From contig JAYMTL010000162.1 in NCBI GenBank assembly GCA_036897445.1, positions 1 to 42,293 of the forward strand: a stretch of 42,293 bases of DNA. Reading direction: 5' to 3'. The notes below the pieces were generated by a model, which worked only from the letters and a program-made list of their open reading frames with translations, searched no databases and had not been told where the DNA came from. Positions 1-11,800 of the stretch are shown piece after piece (the first letter of the stretch is position 1; the number at the start of each line of letters is the position of its first letter). The position numbers and the translations under genes are program-made. The DNA is from Pelargonium tetragonum (lineage: Eukaryota; Streptophyta; Magnoliopsida; Geraniales; Geraniaceae).

Positions 1-1439
1 CTCTCTAATACTAATAGAAGAGGGCTGTTTGCGCTTTGTAAGGAAATTACCATATACCCAGCTAGGAATAACCTTAATTCAAAGCAACAAACACTAATAT
101 TTGATATTTTGACTTTTTTCCTGGGAAATCCCTGGGCTTTACCTACAAATTGTCTTCACTCTCTATATTTAGTAAGCAAATTATTTTATATTAGAAGAAT
201 CTCACTCAGTTGAAATCTAATGAACTTAGAGTCTCTGTTCGCCGGAAGGTAGGGGGAACCCCGCGAGAAAAGAGAGAGCACTAACAAAGCTTTAAACAAA
301 ACGCCCGGTTAAGGACCTGAAAAGCTCAAACACTTTAAAAAAGGAACCCTTACTCCATTTTGGGCAATTCCTCGAATTTTTGAAGTTTCATAATCATCTG
401 CCAGCTCAAGAAATTGGGACAGCGTTCCGTGTTAATACAGAGTCTGAAAAATGTTATGCTATATTAGAACCCTTGTTGTGTCTAGCTATTCCGAAACTAG
501 CAATTATTCCATAGTTAGATAATTTATTATTATGCTTCTTCTAGGTTTTCCGAAAAATATAATAAGCGTTAATCTCCTCTGTACACTACGAATGCTATGA
601 AGTACTCGTAAATAAAATAGAAAATACCAACCTCACAAATGGAGAAGCTCTATATGACTTAACTAATACTATAATATAAATATATATATATATAGAACAA
701 TAAGAAGTACAAGTAATACAGCATAGCCCCTAAGTTATAGGAATCTCTACTCCCACTATTGCTCCAGCTCCTAAGGCCCCTGCTTCTCTTACTTTGTTCT
801 AGCTTCTGTTCCTGCTCTTGCTACCTGTATAATAGAAACTGGGGTTTAAGTTTTACAATACGTTAGGAGGCTCCTGCGTTTTAGGCCAGTATTCCTTTTG
901 TTGTATCTTACCTTTTACAGGGGCTTAGTGCGTTTACTAGTTACTAGGGCTCTTTGTTATACTTAGTTTCTGTTTTGTTTAAGTTGGCCAGTCATGAAAT
1001 ACTTATGCTATGAATCTGTAAAGAACTCAAAACTAGGAAAATCCCCTTTGAGTAACTCCAATAACCCTTGTTTTTGGTATTTTTAAGAAAGAAATTCCGT
1101 CTTGTTAGTTTAAAAAGCGATAATCATTCCTTTTTAGTGGGTTTTTCAAGTACAACAAGTTTTTAATGAACAGGGTACAAGGTTATTTATAACCACTCAG
1201 TGTAACTAAGTCAGGAGGGTGCCCTTACAATCTTTAAGAGAAGCTAGGTTTTCGGAAGAGTTCTTAGCAGGCCAAGATAAGTACAAACATATATAGAACT
1301 GAAGGGAAACTAGTATCCTAAAGTATTGCTTACGGAGTGCCTTAACCGCCTAAAAAAAGTCTTCCTCTATCTATAAAAGTAGACGCAAGTAAAGAACCCA
1401 CTTAATAGATCGAAACCTCCTTATTATCATTCCCACTAA
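1..1439. other. AT-rich stretch without a gene
   Basis: I see no gene here. The stretch holds a short TA microsatellite, seven TA units at 681-694. A pyrimidine-rich tract at about 735-830 reads on the plus strand as Ser/Thr/Ala/Pro-type codons before it meets stops. That tract could be old low-complexity coding DNA, but nothing identifies it. Confidence 0.6.
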
Positions 1440-1700
1440 AAAGAAATGGAGGACTTATTCTTAGACTTGTAATTCCAACTCTACTTGCTCTTCTTTGCTT
1501 TATTCTTCTTCCTTCTTCAAAACTTGCTATAAGTCCTTCTGAGATAAAAAACTTTTTTTGTAGCTATTACCGGCTTACTGTTCATGATGATACCTATAGC
1601 TTTCATCTTACCCATCTTAGTAACCTTCATAACTTTCTTATAACCCATACTTCTCTTATGGGGCTTGCTCTTGCAGCCTGTAGCTAATATGCTGTTATTC
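1440..1700 (-). repeat. Lys-rich coding-like dispersed repeat, copy 1
   Basis: The plus strand is strongly pyrimidine-rich. The minus strand is purine-rich and has an open stretch of about 55 codons dominated by Lys (AAG), with small and basic residues. It aligns to the 11.7 kb copy over two blocks in the same order. Positions 1581-1620 match 11721-11765, sharing TAGCTTT and ATCTTAC in a block about 75% identical. Positions 1664-1681 match 11777-11794, sharing CTCTTGCAGCCTGT. It also shares CTTATA and CTCTTATG blocks with the copy at 33.7 kb. I do not recognise the protein. A basic nucleic-acid-binding tail of a mobile element would fit the Lys content, but this is inference. There is no start or full-length frame, so I treat it as a decayed repeat. 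Confidence 0.5.
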
Positions 1701-4700
1701 TTCTTTTATGTATTCCCTAGTATATTTTCTAGATATTAGTAATAGTTATACAGTCTTATAAAGTTCCTAGTTATTCTATTAAGTTATAAATATAAGATAG
1801 TAAAAAAGAGTCTGTAGGTATATCTATTGTATTAATCTTTCTGTCTAGAATAATGCTGTTTTAATTAGATACTTATTGAGGCACACCCCTTTCGTTCTTT
1901 TTAGTTACTGCTGCGGAGAGGGTAACAAATCTTATATAGTAGGATAGTTTTATTCTAACCCCCTTCTTATTCTAAAATTCTTTTTAATCTTAAGGAGAAA
2001 CCCTTTTTTATTTTATATTTCTATAGATAGAGTACAGATGAATGTATAGGAGGGGTAGTTATTACCTTTAGTTTAGGCGGTCGAGTCCATTTCTATATGT
2101 ACTCAACTCTTTTATTCGAAATTTTTTACTAATTAGAGTCTTGCTCTCATTGATAGTCTTGAGTCTTAGTGAAAAGTTCTTGTCAATCCACTAAAGTTAG
2201 CAGGAAGATAATAGGAAACACCTTAATTGGGCACGGGTCTTATAAGGTAACCCCTAACGTTCGTTATACTACTTATACTACAAGGGTCCGCCGTTAATGC
2301 GTTAATGGGACATGTTAGCCTTATCTGTATATGTATATAACAAGTGAGTTAGAGGACCCCGTTTAACTCGGGTAGTAGAAGTCAGGAGTCTTTTCTCGGT
2401 AAGTCTGGCTTTACAAGAAGCAATAAAAAAAGGGTAACCCAAAAACGAAGGAATTGAAGAGCGCTTTTCAAAGGATTCTTAAGGCAATACTTTTTGATGC
2501 TTTATATATTGAGGAATTGCCTCTAGTTCCTGGACTCTTCCTTGTAATTCTAAATTATTAAGGGATTGTCTTAACCTTTAGCATACCATTCCTTTTCAGT
2601 TACATTGTTTATCATAGTTACCCTTTTAACTTAAGTATAAATCTCACCAGATTTCTTAATAGGAACTTACCAATCCTATATAGAGTCAGTTCTATAACAA
2701 ATATAACAACGGGATAGCCTTTTGACAAGATGACTCACTTTAGAAAATAGCAATTTCGCGAGATTTTAGGGAAATGAGTAAAGAATTTAAGAGAGAAGAT
2801 ATCCTTATCATAAGTGTTTTTACTCGCGCAAGCTAAGTTCTCTAATTTCTAGTAAGTATAGTAAGTTAGACGGCCTCTACAATTCCTTTGTATACTAGCA
2901 CAAGACCAGATATAGGATCTAGGACCTAGCGTTAAAATTATCTTTTCAGCGACATTCTTGGTAAAGCTTCATACTAAAATCTTTTTATTTTGCCTTGAGG
3001 GACTCTCTTTTCAATTAATGGGCCAAAGCGCAGTGGGGTTGTAGTACCCAGGACTCTTGACACAAAAACTTGCAATTACTTTTCAAAATTTCCATAGGCT
3101 CAAGCTCCATTATAAGTTAGTTATTTAAGATGCTAAACTCTTTACGATATGGTACCTAGTGTAATGTAAATGGGCCTAAAATTCCTTTTTCTCTAACTAC
3201 CCCAAATTTTGTCTAACAGATGGGTAATTACTCGGCAAGCTCTATTTTTTTGCTTTAACAACTGAGCTTTATAAATAAAAAGAAATGTTTTGAAGGATAT
3301 ATTTAAGTCGAGTCTAATAAGCTCATTCAAATTGAAGGTGGGTACCCTTTATATTTTCTTTGTTCGGGCTTAAAGAAAGTTAACTAATGCAATTTTTATA
3401 ATTAGAAATTTTTTATAAGTACCACAAGCCTATGGGGTAGCTCTAACCAGGGATTTGCCACGAAATTTCGATTTACAACTTTTGTAGAAAAATCCTTAAA
3501 ATGTGCTACACTTACCCCATAAGAATCGAGCACTCAATAGATTTTAAAATTTCACGTACACTTCTTGGCCGGCTTTTTATGTCTTGTACTTTGAATAGAA
3601 TAAGGGCTTTTTCCTATTTTGCAGTATTAAGTGAAATCTTGTTGGTTTACGTCGAGTAAAATTTCTTTTTAGACTAATTCTTGTTTTTTCTATGCTATAA
3701 CTTTATCTAATTTACATATCAGTAATAGATTTGTATATATGCAAGTTTTTCTTGCTTTCCTGAGTATAGTTTTGAGAAAGCAAATTCCAAGCAATGAACA
3801 CACTGGAATGCCGTAGGCAAGGCTCTTAAAATTTACAATGAAATTTGAATTGTTATGAATTCCTTGGATAAGATAGAGCAGAACTCCCTGAAAAGGAGCT
3901 CCCTTATAAAGTCAAGGTCCCGGCCAAGTGTTAAATCAAGTTTAAGTCTTTTCTATATCTATATAAAATAAAGTCTTTTTTGACGAGCTGAATTGAATAA
4001 ATGGAAATCTGAGGATAGGCTGAGTCGCATAGTTGTCAGTTTCTGCTCTTAATTAGAAAGTTTAGCTATAAATATTGATAGGTAGTAGGTACCCCTAGTA
4101 AGCCCAGAGTATTTCCTTTTTGAAAAAAAAAATGACACGAATATGAGCAGGTAAGGTATTATAATTCCAAAGTGCAAAGTCTTTTGTCAGTTATAGCTTA
4201 GCCTTGGATGTCCTTTTGTAACCAAAAAGTTCATATCTCTTTAAAACCCTTTTTAGGATCAAGTGAAAGCTTCTATAAATCCCTTAAAAGTATAAGTTAG
4301 CTTTAATTACTAATTAAGATTAAGAGAAGATTTAGAATATGGAGAAAAGTCTACTGCCTTTGCCAACAAACTATATAAAAGAAAAGTCAACCTGATTTCA
4401 GTAAAGAATAGTTCCTTTTTGTAAAAAAAAGGAGCACCAAATTGAGTAATAAGCTTGTCCTGGGAGCGCCTATCCTGATGTATTTTGGCTTAATATAAAG
4501 TCTTTAAGGGAACTTCCCTCCTGGGCAATTATATAAAAAAACTTCTGCTTGGGACAAAAAGCGGCCCTATTAAAAAAATCCACAACCCCTTGTTTAAGTG
4601 CCTTTGGCGAAACTTGGCGGGGAAAACCTCTTAAAAGTTCAAATTACCCTGAAAAGTTAAAGAGTTACGCAGTTGGGGCTTTGTAAAGAATACCCGTGAG

Positions 4701-5020
4701 TTAGCTAAAGTAGCGCCGGTTCAAGGCCAATAAATTCTTAAGGAATTCCTGTTTAAGAATGGGGTAGTATCCTTTTACAAAGCTTTTTGGTTTCTATACC
4801 TGTACCAGAAATCAGATACATTGACAATATTTATAGACTTTGCTTTACTTTTTAGATTTAGTAGCCCCGCTTTGTGCTTAGTGAAACTTGTATTATATTT
4901 ATATGCAAGCCTTTAACCGGAGGGGGCTTTCTGGTTTTTAAGAAGAACTCCTTATAGGTTATAGAAAATGAAAAGTAATATACAAGGAACCCTAGTTTTA
5001 GGTCGGAATATTGAGTGTGA
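1701..5020. other. AT-rich stretch without a gene
   Basis: I see no gene, RNA or clear repeat in these 3.3 kb. Stops are dense in all frames. The 10-base match at 2452 to a small-subunit rRNA motif is treated as chance and listed among the rejected items. Confidence 0.55.
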
Positions 5021-5064
5021 TAGGAGCTATTTATAATTGAGTTAGGAGCTATTTATAATTGAGT
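5021..5064 (+). repeat. Perfect 22-bp tandem duplication
   Basis: Two identical adjacent copies of a 22-base unit, 5021-5042 and 5043-5064, begin TAGGAGCTATTTATAATT. The absence of any mismatch, in a window where other repeats are heavily diverged, suggests a recent slippage or assembly-level duplication. There is no sign of a regulatory role. Confidence 0.9.
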
Positions 5065-5149
5065 ATTGTTGAGTCTTCGGGTTAACGATATAATAGGGCC
5101 CGTATTAGAGTCTTCATAGTAACTAAGCAGTGTGGTTTTTAAGGTTACA

Positions 5150-5536
5150 TTACGAGTAGCTGTGTACGTTATTTTGTAATTCTAGTTGGGAGTTTTTATA
5201 GCTTTTAATCCGGGTAATTTGTCTATAACAAAAAAAAGAACAAAAGGGATCCTTTTGAAGTCTCACTAAGCAGCAGCCCTTAGACCAATTAATTAGAATA
5301 AACTTTAGATTCACCTTGAAAAACCTTTCAGAAAGTCTAGTAAATACATCGTATACGGCCTGAATGCTATACGACACAGAAAAACAACAAGAAGCTGCTC
5401 TTAGAGTTCGAGTCCCTTTTCTTTTTATACAGAGTCTTTCTAATTCAGAATTTAAGGAGCAATTATCCGGTAGTAGTCTTCTTAGAAAGGAAAACCTCCC
5501 TCCATGAGTCTCTTCTACAGGCAGTGAGGATTCCAA
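5150..5536 (-). CDS. Longest open frame, 128 aa, unrecognised
   Basis: This ATG-started frame is the longest in the window. The predicted protein is basic and rich in Cys and Arg, with a cysteine pair near the middle (residues 49-50) and further cysteines toward the C-terminus. It has no clear membrane segment, signal peptide or motif that I recognise. A rough estimate of stop density in this DNA gives less than one frame of this length expected by chance. Length alone is therefore not evidence of a gene. No neighbouring gene gives context. I list it only because it is the best anonymous candidate. Confidence 0.12.
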   Translation of the reverse strand: MESSLPVEETHGGRFSFLRRLLPDNCSLNSELERLCIKRKGTRTLRAASCCFSVSYSIQAVYDVFTRLSERFFKVNLKFILINWSKGCCLVRLQKDPFCSFFCYRQITRIKSYKNSQLELQNNVHSYS

Positions 5537-5970
5537 ACTCTTAAGCTATAGCAAATAATAAGCACTAGTCCTGGAATTTCTAAAAGAATAGACCTAATTA
5601 AGTGGATAAAGTCGAAGCGGATAGCTCTAAGAAATAGAAGACTTCTTTAAATCGGGTTCTATGAATCCAGGGTACCGGACCCCGGGTTAAGGAATATAAA
5701 TACCTTACCCCCTATAATACTATAGGAATACTAAGACTCATAACCCTAACAGGTAAGGCTCATAGGACATGTATGAGATTAGAGTAAGAAATAAGTAAGG
5801 GTCAATAAGAGCCCTAAGAAGCAGGCTTAGCTATAAGGAAGGTGCAGAAGAAAGTTATATCTCTAAGGAAAGCCAGTCAGTAAGTCGAGGGCTTTTGTAG
5901 TCCTTATGTTTCTATGTTTCCGTTTTCAGGATAATAAGATGTTAGTAAGGAAAGGCAGGGAATCCCCATA
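5537..5970. other. Stretch without a gene, purine-rich toward its end
   Basis: No gene is visible. From about 5745 the plus strand becomes purine-rich (AAG, GAA, AGG words) and leads into the plus-strand repeat copy at 5971. The purine-rich lead-in may belong to the same old element, but I cannot align it base for base. Confidence 0.45.
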
Positions 5971-6080
5971 ACAAGAAGAGGAAGGCAGAAAAGAGCAAGA
6001 TAAGAGTAAGCTACAGATAGAGAGCTCTTAATAAGGTAGGTATTGTTCTAAATAAAGGTATGAAAGCAAATAGGAAGCCG
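5971..6080 (+). repeat. Lys-rich coding-like dispersed repeat, copy 2
   Basis: On the plus strand, AAGATAAGAGTAAGCTAC at about 5997-6014 and GGTATGAAAGCAAA at about 6057-6070 match, in order, the reverse complement of the 11.7 kb copy (AAGATAGGGAGTAAG, then GGTATG and ATGAAAGCAAGG). This copy is therefore inverted relative to those at 1.5, 11.7 and 33.7 kb. It is short and diverged, and the spacing between blocks differs. No protein function can be assigned. Confidence 0.4.
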
Positions 6081-6579
6081 GGATACAGAGTTTCGGTCTA
6101 GCTTCTAGAACTAGGATAGGTGTGATAGAGTAATTTGAATGATATAGAGACACGGATTGGTTTTCAAAAGAATAAGAGTCCAGGTATCGCAGATAAGAAA
6201 GCAATTTGCTTGCGATAAAGACTCCAGAGGTTTCCTTTTTTTATTTAAAGGGGCTTAAAAAAATTACTAGGACTGGAATAAACCAAAAGCTATCCCAAGA
6301 GGGGGACCCTTACTGGGAATTCTAGTTACATAAATTCGATTTATCTTACCCTCAATAGAAGAAACCTTCTACTGCGCCTATATACCAGAACTCCTAAATT
6401 AACGGATTATCAAGCCGCTCTATATTCTATATCAAAGGTCGTTCGATTGAGCACAAACAAAGGGTAATTTTTTTAAGAAAATCTCGACCTCTATACTAAA
6501 CTAAGTTTTTATTTTTAGTTTTCAGATAATCCCGTTTAGAAAAAGCAGAACTTAGACATCTTATATTTTTAAAGTCTAA

Positions 6580-6655
6580 CTGGGAAATTGACCGGTTACT
6601 GGACTTTGAATCTTTGACGGGATAACAACTTGCAAGGCGCTGAAGCATCCACCAG
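6580..6655 (+). other. Weak large-subunit rRNA domain VI resemblance
   Basis: Three short blocks occur in the order found in the 3' part of large-subunit rRNA. They are GACCGG followed by CTGGAC (as after the sarcin-ricin loop), GGGATAAC, and CGCTGAAGCATC (compare CGCTGAAAGCATC). The sarcin-ricin loop itself, the most conserved stretch of the molecule, is not visible just upstream. The spacing is also shorter than in bacteria. Either this is a scrap of an rRNA gene, or three short chance matches. I lean slightly to chance. Confidence 0.15.
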
Positions 6656-9600
6656 AATTGAAATTACGACTATCTACTTATTCTAGTTCTAGGGAGTAAG
6701 ATAGTTTTTATAAAAGGGTTGGCAATATTATTTATATCCCGGGAAGTTTCCTTATCCAGGAGAACGCTCGACTTTCCTTAAAATTATGGTACTCGACACC
6801 CAAGGGTTATGGATTCCCTTGACCAAAAGAAGCGTAAAAAGTAGAACTTTTTACCTTTATAAGTCTCACTTTTTCCATAAATTTAGAGCCCTAACTGTTC
6901 AGAAATCCCTAGAGGAGTATTGGATATAGTGTAAGAAGGAAGAATATAATATATAAGACATGTATAAAGAGCTTTCACATTAGATTTTAGGAGCTCTGAA
7001 AGTACTACTTGCTTTAAGCAAGCGATCGAGCTTCAATATTTTAATTACTTTAGGAACTATTAACAATTTTATTAAACTTTTGATACTTTGATGAGGGTAG
7101 TCCTTATATTATAGAAGACTCCTTGGGACTTTTTCGTTATTTTCTTTATACTCAATAAAATGAAACCTTTGTATCTAACCCCGGTGTAACGCTCGTGCAC
7201 TAAGTGGACTCAGCTCCCTCAATAAAGCGACTTGTCCTTATTATCCAGGAAACCTTAAAGTTTTATAACATTCGAACAGGAATATACTATTATTACAATG
7301 TAACAAAGTAGTTTAAGGTACTCGATTTGGGGGTATAACCAGGCTTAGAGAAGAGCTTACTTTACCCGTAATAGCTAGTAAAAAATAGGAAACCATAGAA
7401 AAAAATGAGTCGCAATATCATTAGAACTTATGTCTTTTGGTTTCTGTCTTGAAGTTTTACTTCACATTCGCTAAAACTTTCTTAAAAAGTTTGATTTTTT
7501 TAAGAAGTGCGCGCTCCAGGAAAACTATATCAATAAAAGCTCCTTATAGGTCAAGAGCTCTACTAGTAACATAAAGCATGAAAGCTACAAGGGAAATCGT
7601 AATACCCACGCTATGGAAGGAAAAACCGAGTTTTTAATAAATAAAAACGAATCTACTTTTTAAAGTTGAATGAGGCCAAATATTCAAGGATCTCACACCC
7701 TTCTACTAAGATAATTTTGAAATAGTGGAAGCAGCCACAAGAATCTAGTTAATGGTTGTACAAAAAAAGTAACCGCTTTTATAAAATAATAAAATACTAG
7801 AGACTTACTAAAAAAAAGCTATAAAGACAAGGGACGATTCACGAACTTCTACCTATGAGAGTAGAACTTTTTAGATAAACTTGTGAATTTAAAGTGCGCT
7901 ATAATCACATCTGGAATTTCTTAGTTTTTACTTGGGCTACAAAAAGAAATTAATAGAATTTTAAGGAATCCTTTACAGTCTCATATCTTGGAAATAGGGT
8001 TTCAGATGAATCAAAAAGGCTCCGTTAAAAACCAGGGTATCGAAGAATCCCCTTTTAAAGGTAGTCCTTGAAAGTACTCCCTTCTCTGGATATATCCTTA
8101 CTTAGAACCCAGACTCTGTATCTTCCTAGTTTTCGTAGTCTTATTCGCCTATACCTTGTTTCTTCTTCCTTCATACTAGACCTACACTCTTGTTATAGCC
8201 CAGCATCTTCTTTTTGACTTACCTCTAAAGGTTCCCTGATCCTAGCGCTACGATACCCGCTAAATATTGTTTTAGCAAGAGGGACCCCCATTTATGAGAA
8301 AGACTTCTGCTGTTTCTGAATATAATTCACTTTTCAAATATACTTTACCAAGCGCTGGGTCTCTCTTTTTCTTAGCATTTCTCCGGATTTAAAACCCTGG
8401 GTTACAAAGAAGGCCTAAGGGACTCTTATACCGTACGACCGCTTAAAAGCGTAACACTTATAGCAGAAATTGCAGATTAACAAACCACAATCTTCCTAGT
8501 TTTTTTGTATAGAACTTTTGTATCTTTTTAAAGCAGCTCTAAGCCGGGGATTCCCTAAACCAGGTATAAGTTTTGGCTTATAGAACCCACCTACTTGTTA
8601 TAGGTTTTCCGAGGATAAAAAATCTTTTTCTTTTAGATAAAGCAGGGTAAATATTCCCTAGTATTGAATCTCGGTTTAATTTCTAACTAAAATAAGAAAG
8701 GGTTACTCTGTAATATTACTTTAGTTTAGAAAAGTCTTGAAAATATTCTAGAGATATTGTGAATTCATAAAGTTAAGGTTTTTTTTACAAAATTTAATTA
8801 AAGCGAGATTCCCTTGAGGTGCAGGAGTTACAAGGGATTCCGCAGTATTAAAAGCTTACCAGCCAAAGCCTTTTCTCTTAGAAAAGATGTTTCGTTAGAG
8901 AACTTAGGTTTTAATACGGAAATGCGCATTGACCGGATTTACCATAACGTCATAAGAGCTCTCTATTAGAAATTGTTTCTTATTTTCTTAATATATTTTG
9001 TCCAAGGATGTAGCATATAAGTAATAGGGTAGCCCGGGTATTTCCCTAAGGCGGTTTACTTTTATTTATAAGATTTTAGTCAATTCTTAAGAAGTTTTTG
9101 TAAAGTAAAGCACTCCTAATTATCCGTAGCTAATTCTTTTAGGTTCTATCCACATCATGTTAAGTAAGAGTTTCTTAAGGATCTATTACTATTATACAGA
9201 GGCTTTTAAATTTAGTTTAGTAGAGACTTGGGATCCTTTTTTTATAGGTACGCACTTTAAGACATATTGGGAGACTTTCTTTTTACTAAAGCAAAATTTT
9301 AAGTCTTACTTTTATAGTATAGCGTCGGGTTGCGCAGATGCCCTTTATCTGGGTAACTCCTTAAAAGTAAATTAGAATTGGGTACTCTCATATACATATA
9401 GTTGTATCTGAGAAAGTTTTAGTTTTCAAACAAAGTTAACTTAAAAGAGTCCCTTGAGGTTGGATTCCGGTTGGAGACTAAATGGTGGAAAGTTTTTGGG
9501 TACTAGTTATTAGTTTTAGCTGGATAAGAGCCCCTCACGGGTTAGGCAAGCAAGTGTCCTTTACGCGGAACTCCCTGGATATATGTGCGTAAGCTAATGA

Positions 9601-11689
9601 ATCTTAGTTTACCTTCTCTTTGACAACTTTCCTGAGGCAAATTGTAGAATAAAAGCCTTACTTATAGCAACTCTAAGTTAGCATATCTAGAAGCCTTAGG
9701 GGATATTCACCTAAAACTAAAAAGCATTAAGTGTCCTGCACTCAAAAGGGTTGTAGCAAGTAAAAGAAGCCCTAGTCAAAGTGCTTTGTAACAAAGGAGT
9801 CCTCCTAACCACCAATCAAGTTATAGTCATTTTACTAGTTTAATAAGACTTACCTTAGGAAAGCGTCACCAAACTAAGGAACCCCTTTTTATAGGAAACT
9901 CGTATATACTTTCGAAAATACAAGTAGATCCCAGAAAGAATATAAGGAAGGAGGGACTATCTTAATGGAGGACTAGATATAAGTACATAAAGCTTCACTT
10001 AGGAGATACATATATCTAAATAAATGTAGTATATATCGGGAAACGGGTACCCTATATTAATCAAAGAAATAAAATATAGGGCTATCCGGACACGTAACGT
10101 AAATAGGTCAAATAGAACGAAACCCTTAAACCCATCCTCCTTTGAACCTAAAACTAGCTCGTCCTTGTAAGCTCCTATGGACTAGAGATTCGTTGTTAGT
10201 AAAGAAAGCCCCTTACTTGCTTGGGCAAAGCCTAGGGAATAAAACTGGCCCGTTAGTTAATAAAGGTACGTAGCTCTAGAGGGTGAAGTGTAGCACTGGA
10301 CAGAATTCAAATAGTCAACGCAATCGCTTAAGTAGAAAAGCCGGTTCTCCCTATTTAATTTAAAACAATTTTATATGGAATATGAAGTAAAGCGAGATCC
10401 TAGTTGAAAAGAAATTGCAAGGGTTCAAATGGATTTAGTTAATTAGGAATTCCTATAAACCGTGAGTTCAAATGCGCAAGTGTTAGATTTTTATTGGTGT
10501 ATATAAAGGTATCCGTGTTTCTCTATAAAACTAGAATGCAATTCCTTTCCTTCGGATGCCCTCAGTTGGTAACAGGGACCATTATTAAGGCTAAGCCCTC
10601 CCTATTGATAAAAAAGGGAACCCATATGATAAACCAGACTTATTGTTTAACTTAAGGCAGAATCCTAGACCGAAATTAAAGAAACAGAGTACTGTCTCTT
10701 GGTCTGGGTTCTTCATAAGAAAGACTTCCAATTTCTGACTAGTTCAAGAATTGCACGCGAATCTCTGTCCTATATAAGGGGGCATTTTATTTCGTTTTTT
10801 GCTTAGCCGGGTCTCGCATTTTAGATTATCCCTAATTTGTTAACTCAAGTTTAATAACTACATGTTCCTAGAAAGAAAATACTAGATTTAGTAACTTTAT
10901 AATTATAATTTAACTTCCTTTTCCCTCTCTTATAGCTTGCACCTTGAATTCTAAACCTGAAATTAGCAGCTGAGATCTTAAAGGTCGTAAAACTGTAAAC
11001 TTACTCAATATAAAAAAGCATAACTTAAAAGCCTTTAATTAGTCAATCTCTCTTTAGGTCTCTCATTAGTAACTTAGTGCAACAAAGAAGGTTCTCTCGT
11101 ATTTAAATATTTAAATTTAGTTAAAGCCGGTACTAGGGAAAAACCCTGCCTCAATCGTTTCTACTGTAAATCTGTAATACAGCTAAGTTTTACCTAGAAA
11201 GTCAAGACCTGACCTGAAATACCGAGGGGAAGCTTATCCTTTACATATTACAAAGCAAAGCTAAAATCGGGGCCTTCCCTGGGTTCCTGTAGATCCCTCT
11301 AAAATAACAACACTTGGATCTTGTTAAACCTTTTTCATTTCTACCTCGAGGGAATTTCTAAGACTTAAGGGCCAAGATTAGGACTACCAGAAGAAGTAAG
11401 TAATACATAGAGCTCCCTTTATTTACTAAATGTTATTTGCTCGAGTTCTTTCTACTCCCAAGGGTCTACCCAGAATTGGAAACGAAGGAACAACACAAGT
11501 AGACCAAACTCATCACATCTTCTCTACTCACAACCACGGGTACTCTAAAACAAGCAGAAGTTGTTAAGGGATCTCTTGTCTTTATTGTTATCTGTATCCG
11601 GAGGAGTAAGCCCTAATAATAGTATGCCTATTCTACCCAACTGGAGGCATCAGAAATGTTAGTAGTATATATGATAGCACATTCATACC
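6656..11689. other. Five kilobases without a gene
   Basis: No gene, rRNA or tRNA is visible. A pyrimidine-rich block at about 8080-8250 resembles the Lys-rich repeat family in composition, but I could not align it. An anonymous 72-codon frame at 9157-9375 has no recognisable motif and is of chance length. Otherwise the stretch is uniform AT-rich DNA with many stops. Confidence 0.55.
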
Positions 11690-11800
11690 TTATAGCACTG
11701 GCATAGACCTCAAGCCTTGCTTTCATACGCATACCCGTAGCTTTAATCTTACTCCCTATCTTACAGGTGTCGGTCTTTCCTCTTGCAGCCTGTACCTTTC
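11690..11800 (-). repeat. Lys-rich coding-like dispersed repeat, copy 3
   Basis: Positions 11721-11765 and 11777-11794 align with the copy at 1.5 kb, in the same orientation and order. The second block carries the same CTCTTGCAGCCTGT word. In one minus-strand frame the first block reads as Lys/Gly/Met-rich codons, as in copy 1. Several differences between the copies change codons conservatively, which suggests the family once encoded protein. I cannot name the protein. Confidence 0.5.

Noticed and set aside
2448-2470. AAGGAATTGA, like the small-subunit 910 region
   Set aside because: A 10-base match is expected about once per dozen motifs searched in 42 kb on both strands, and it is not extended.
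7727-7745. GAAGCAGCCA, like the GTPase-centre region of large-subunit rRNA
   Set aside because: It is a single 10-base word without extension.
9157-9375. 72-codon frame with several tyrosines
   Set aside because: It has chance length, no motif and no context.
11088-11106. Minus-strand TACGAGAGAACC, like the sarcin-ricin loop
   Set aside because: It has one mismatch in an invariant motif, and the following TGGAC is missing.
11507-11525. CTCATCACATC, like the peptidyl-transferase region of large-subunit rRNA
   Set aside because: Neighbouring universal words are absent or in the wrong order.
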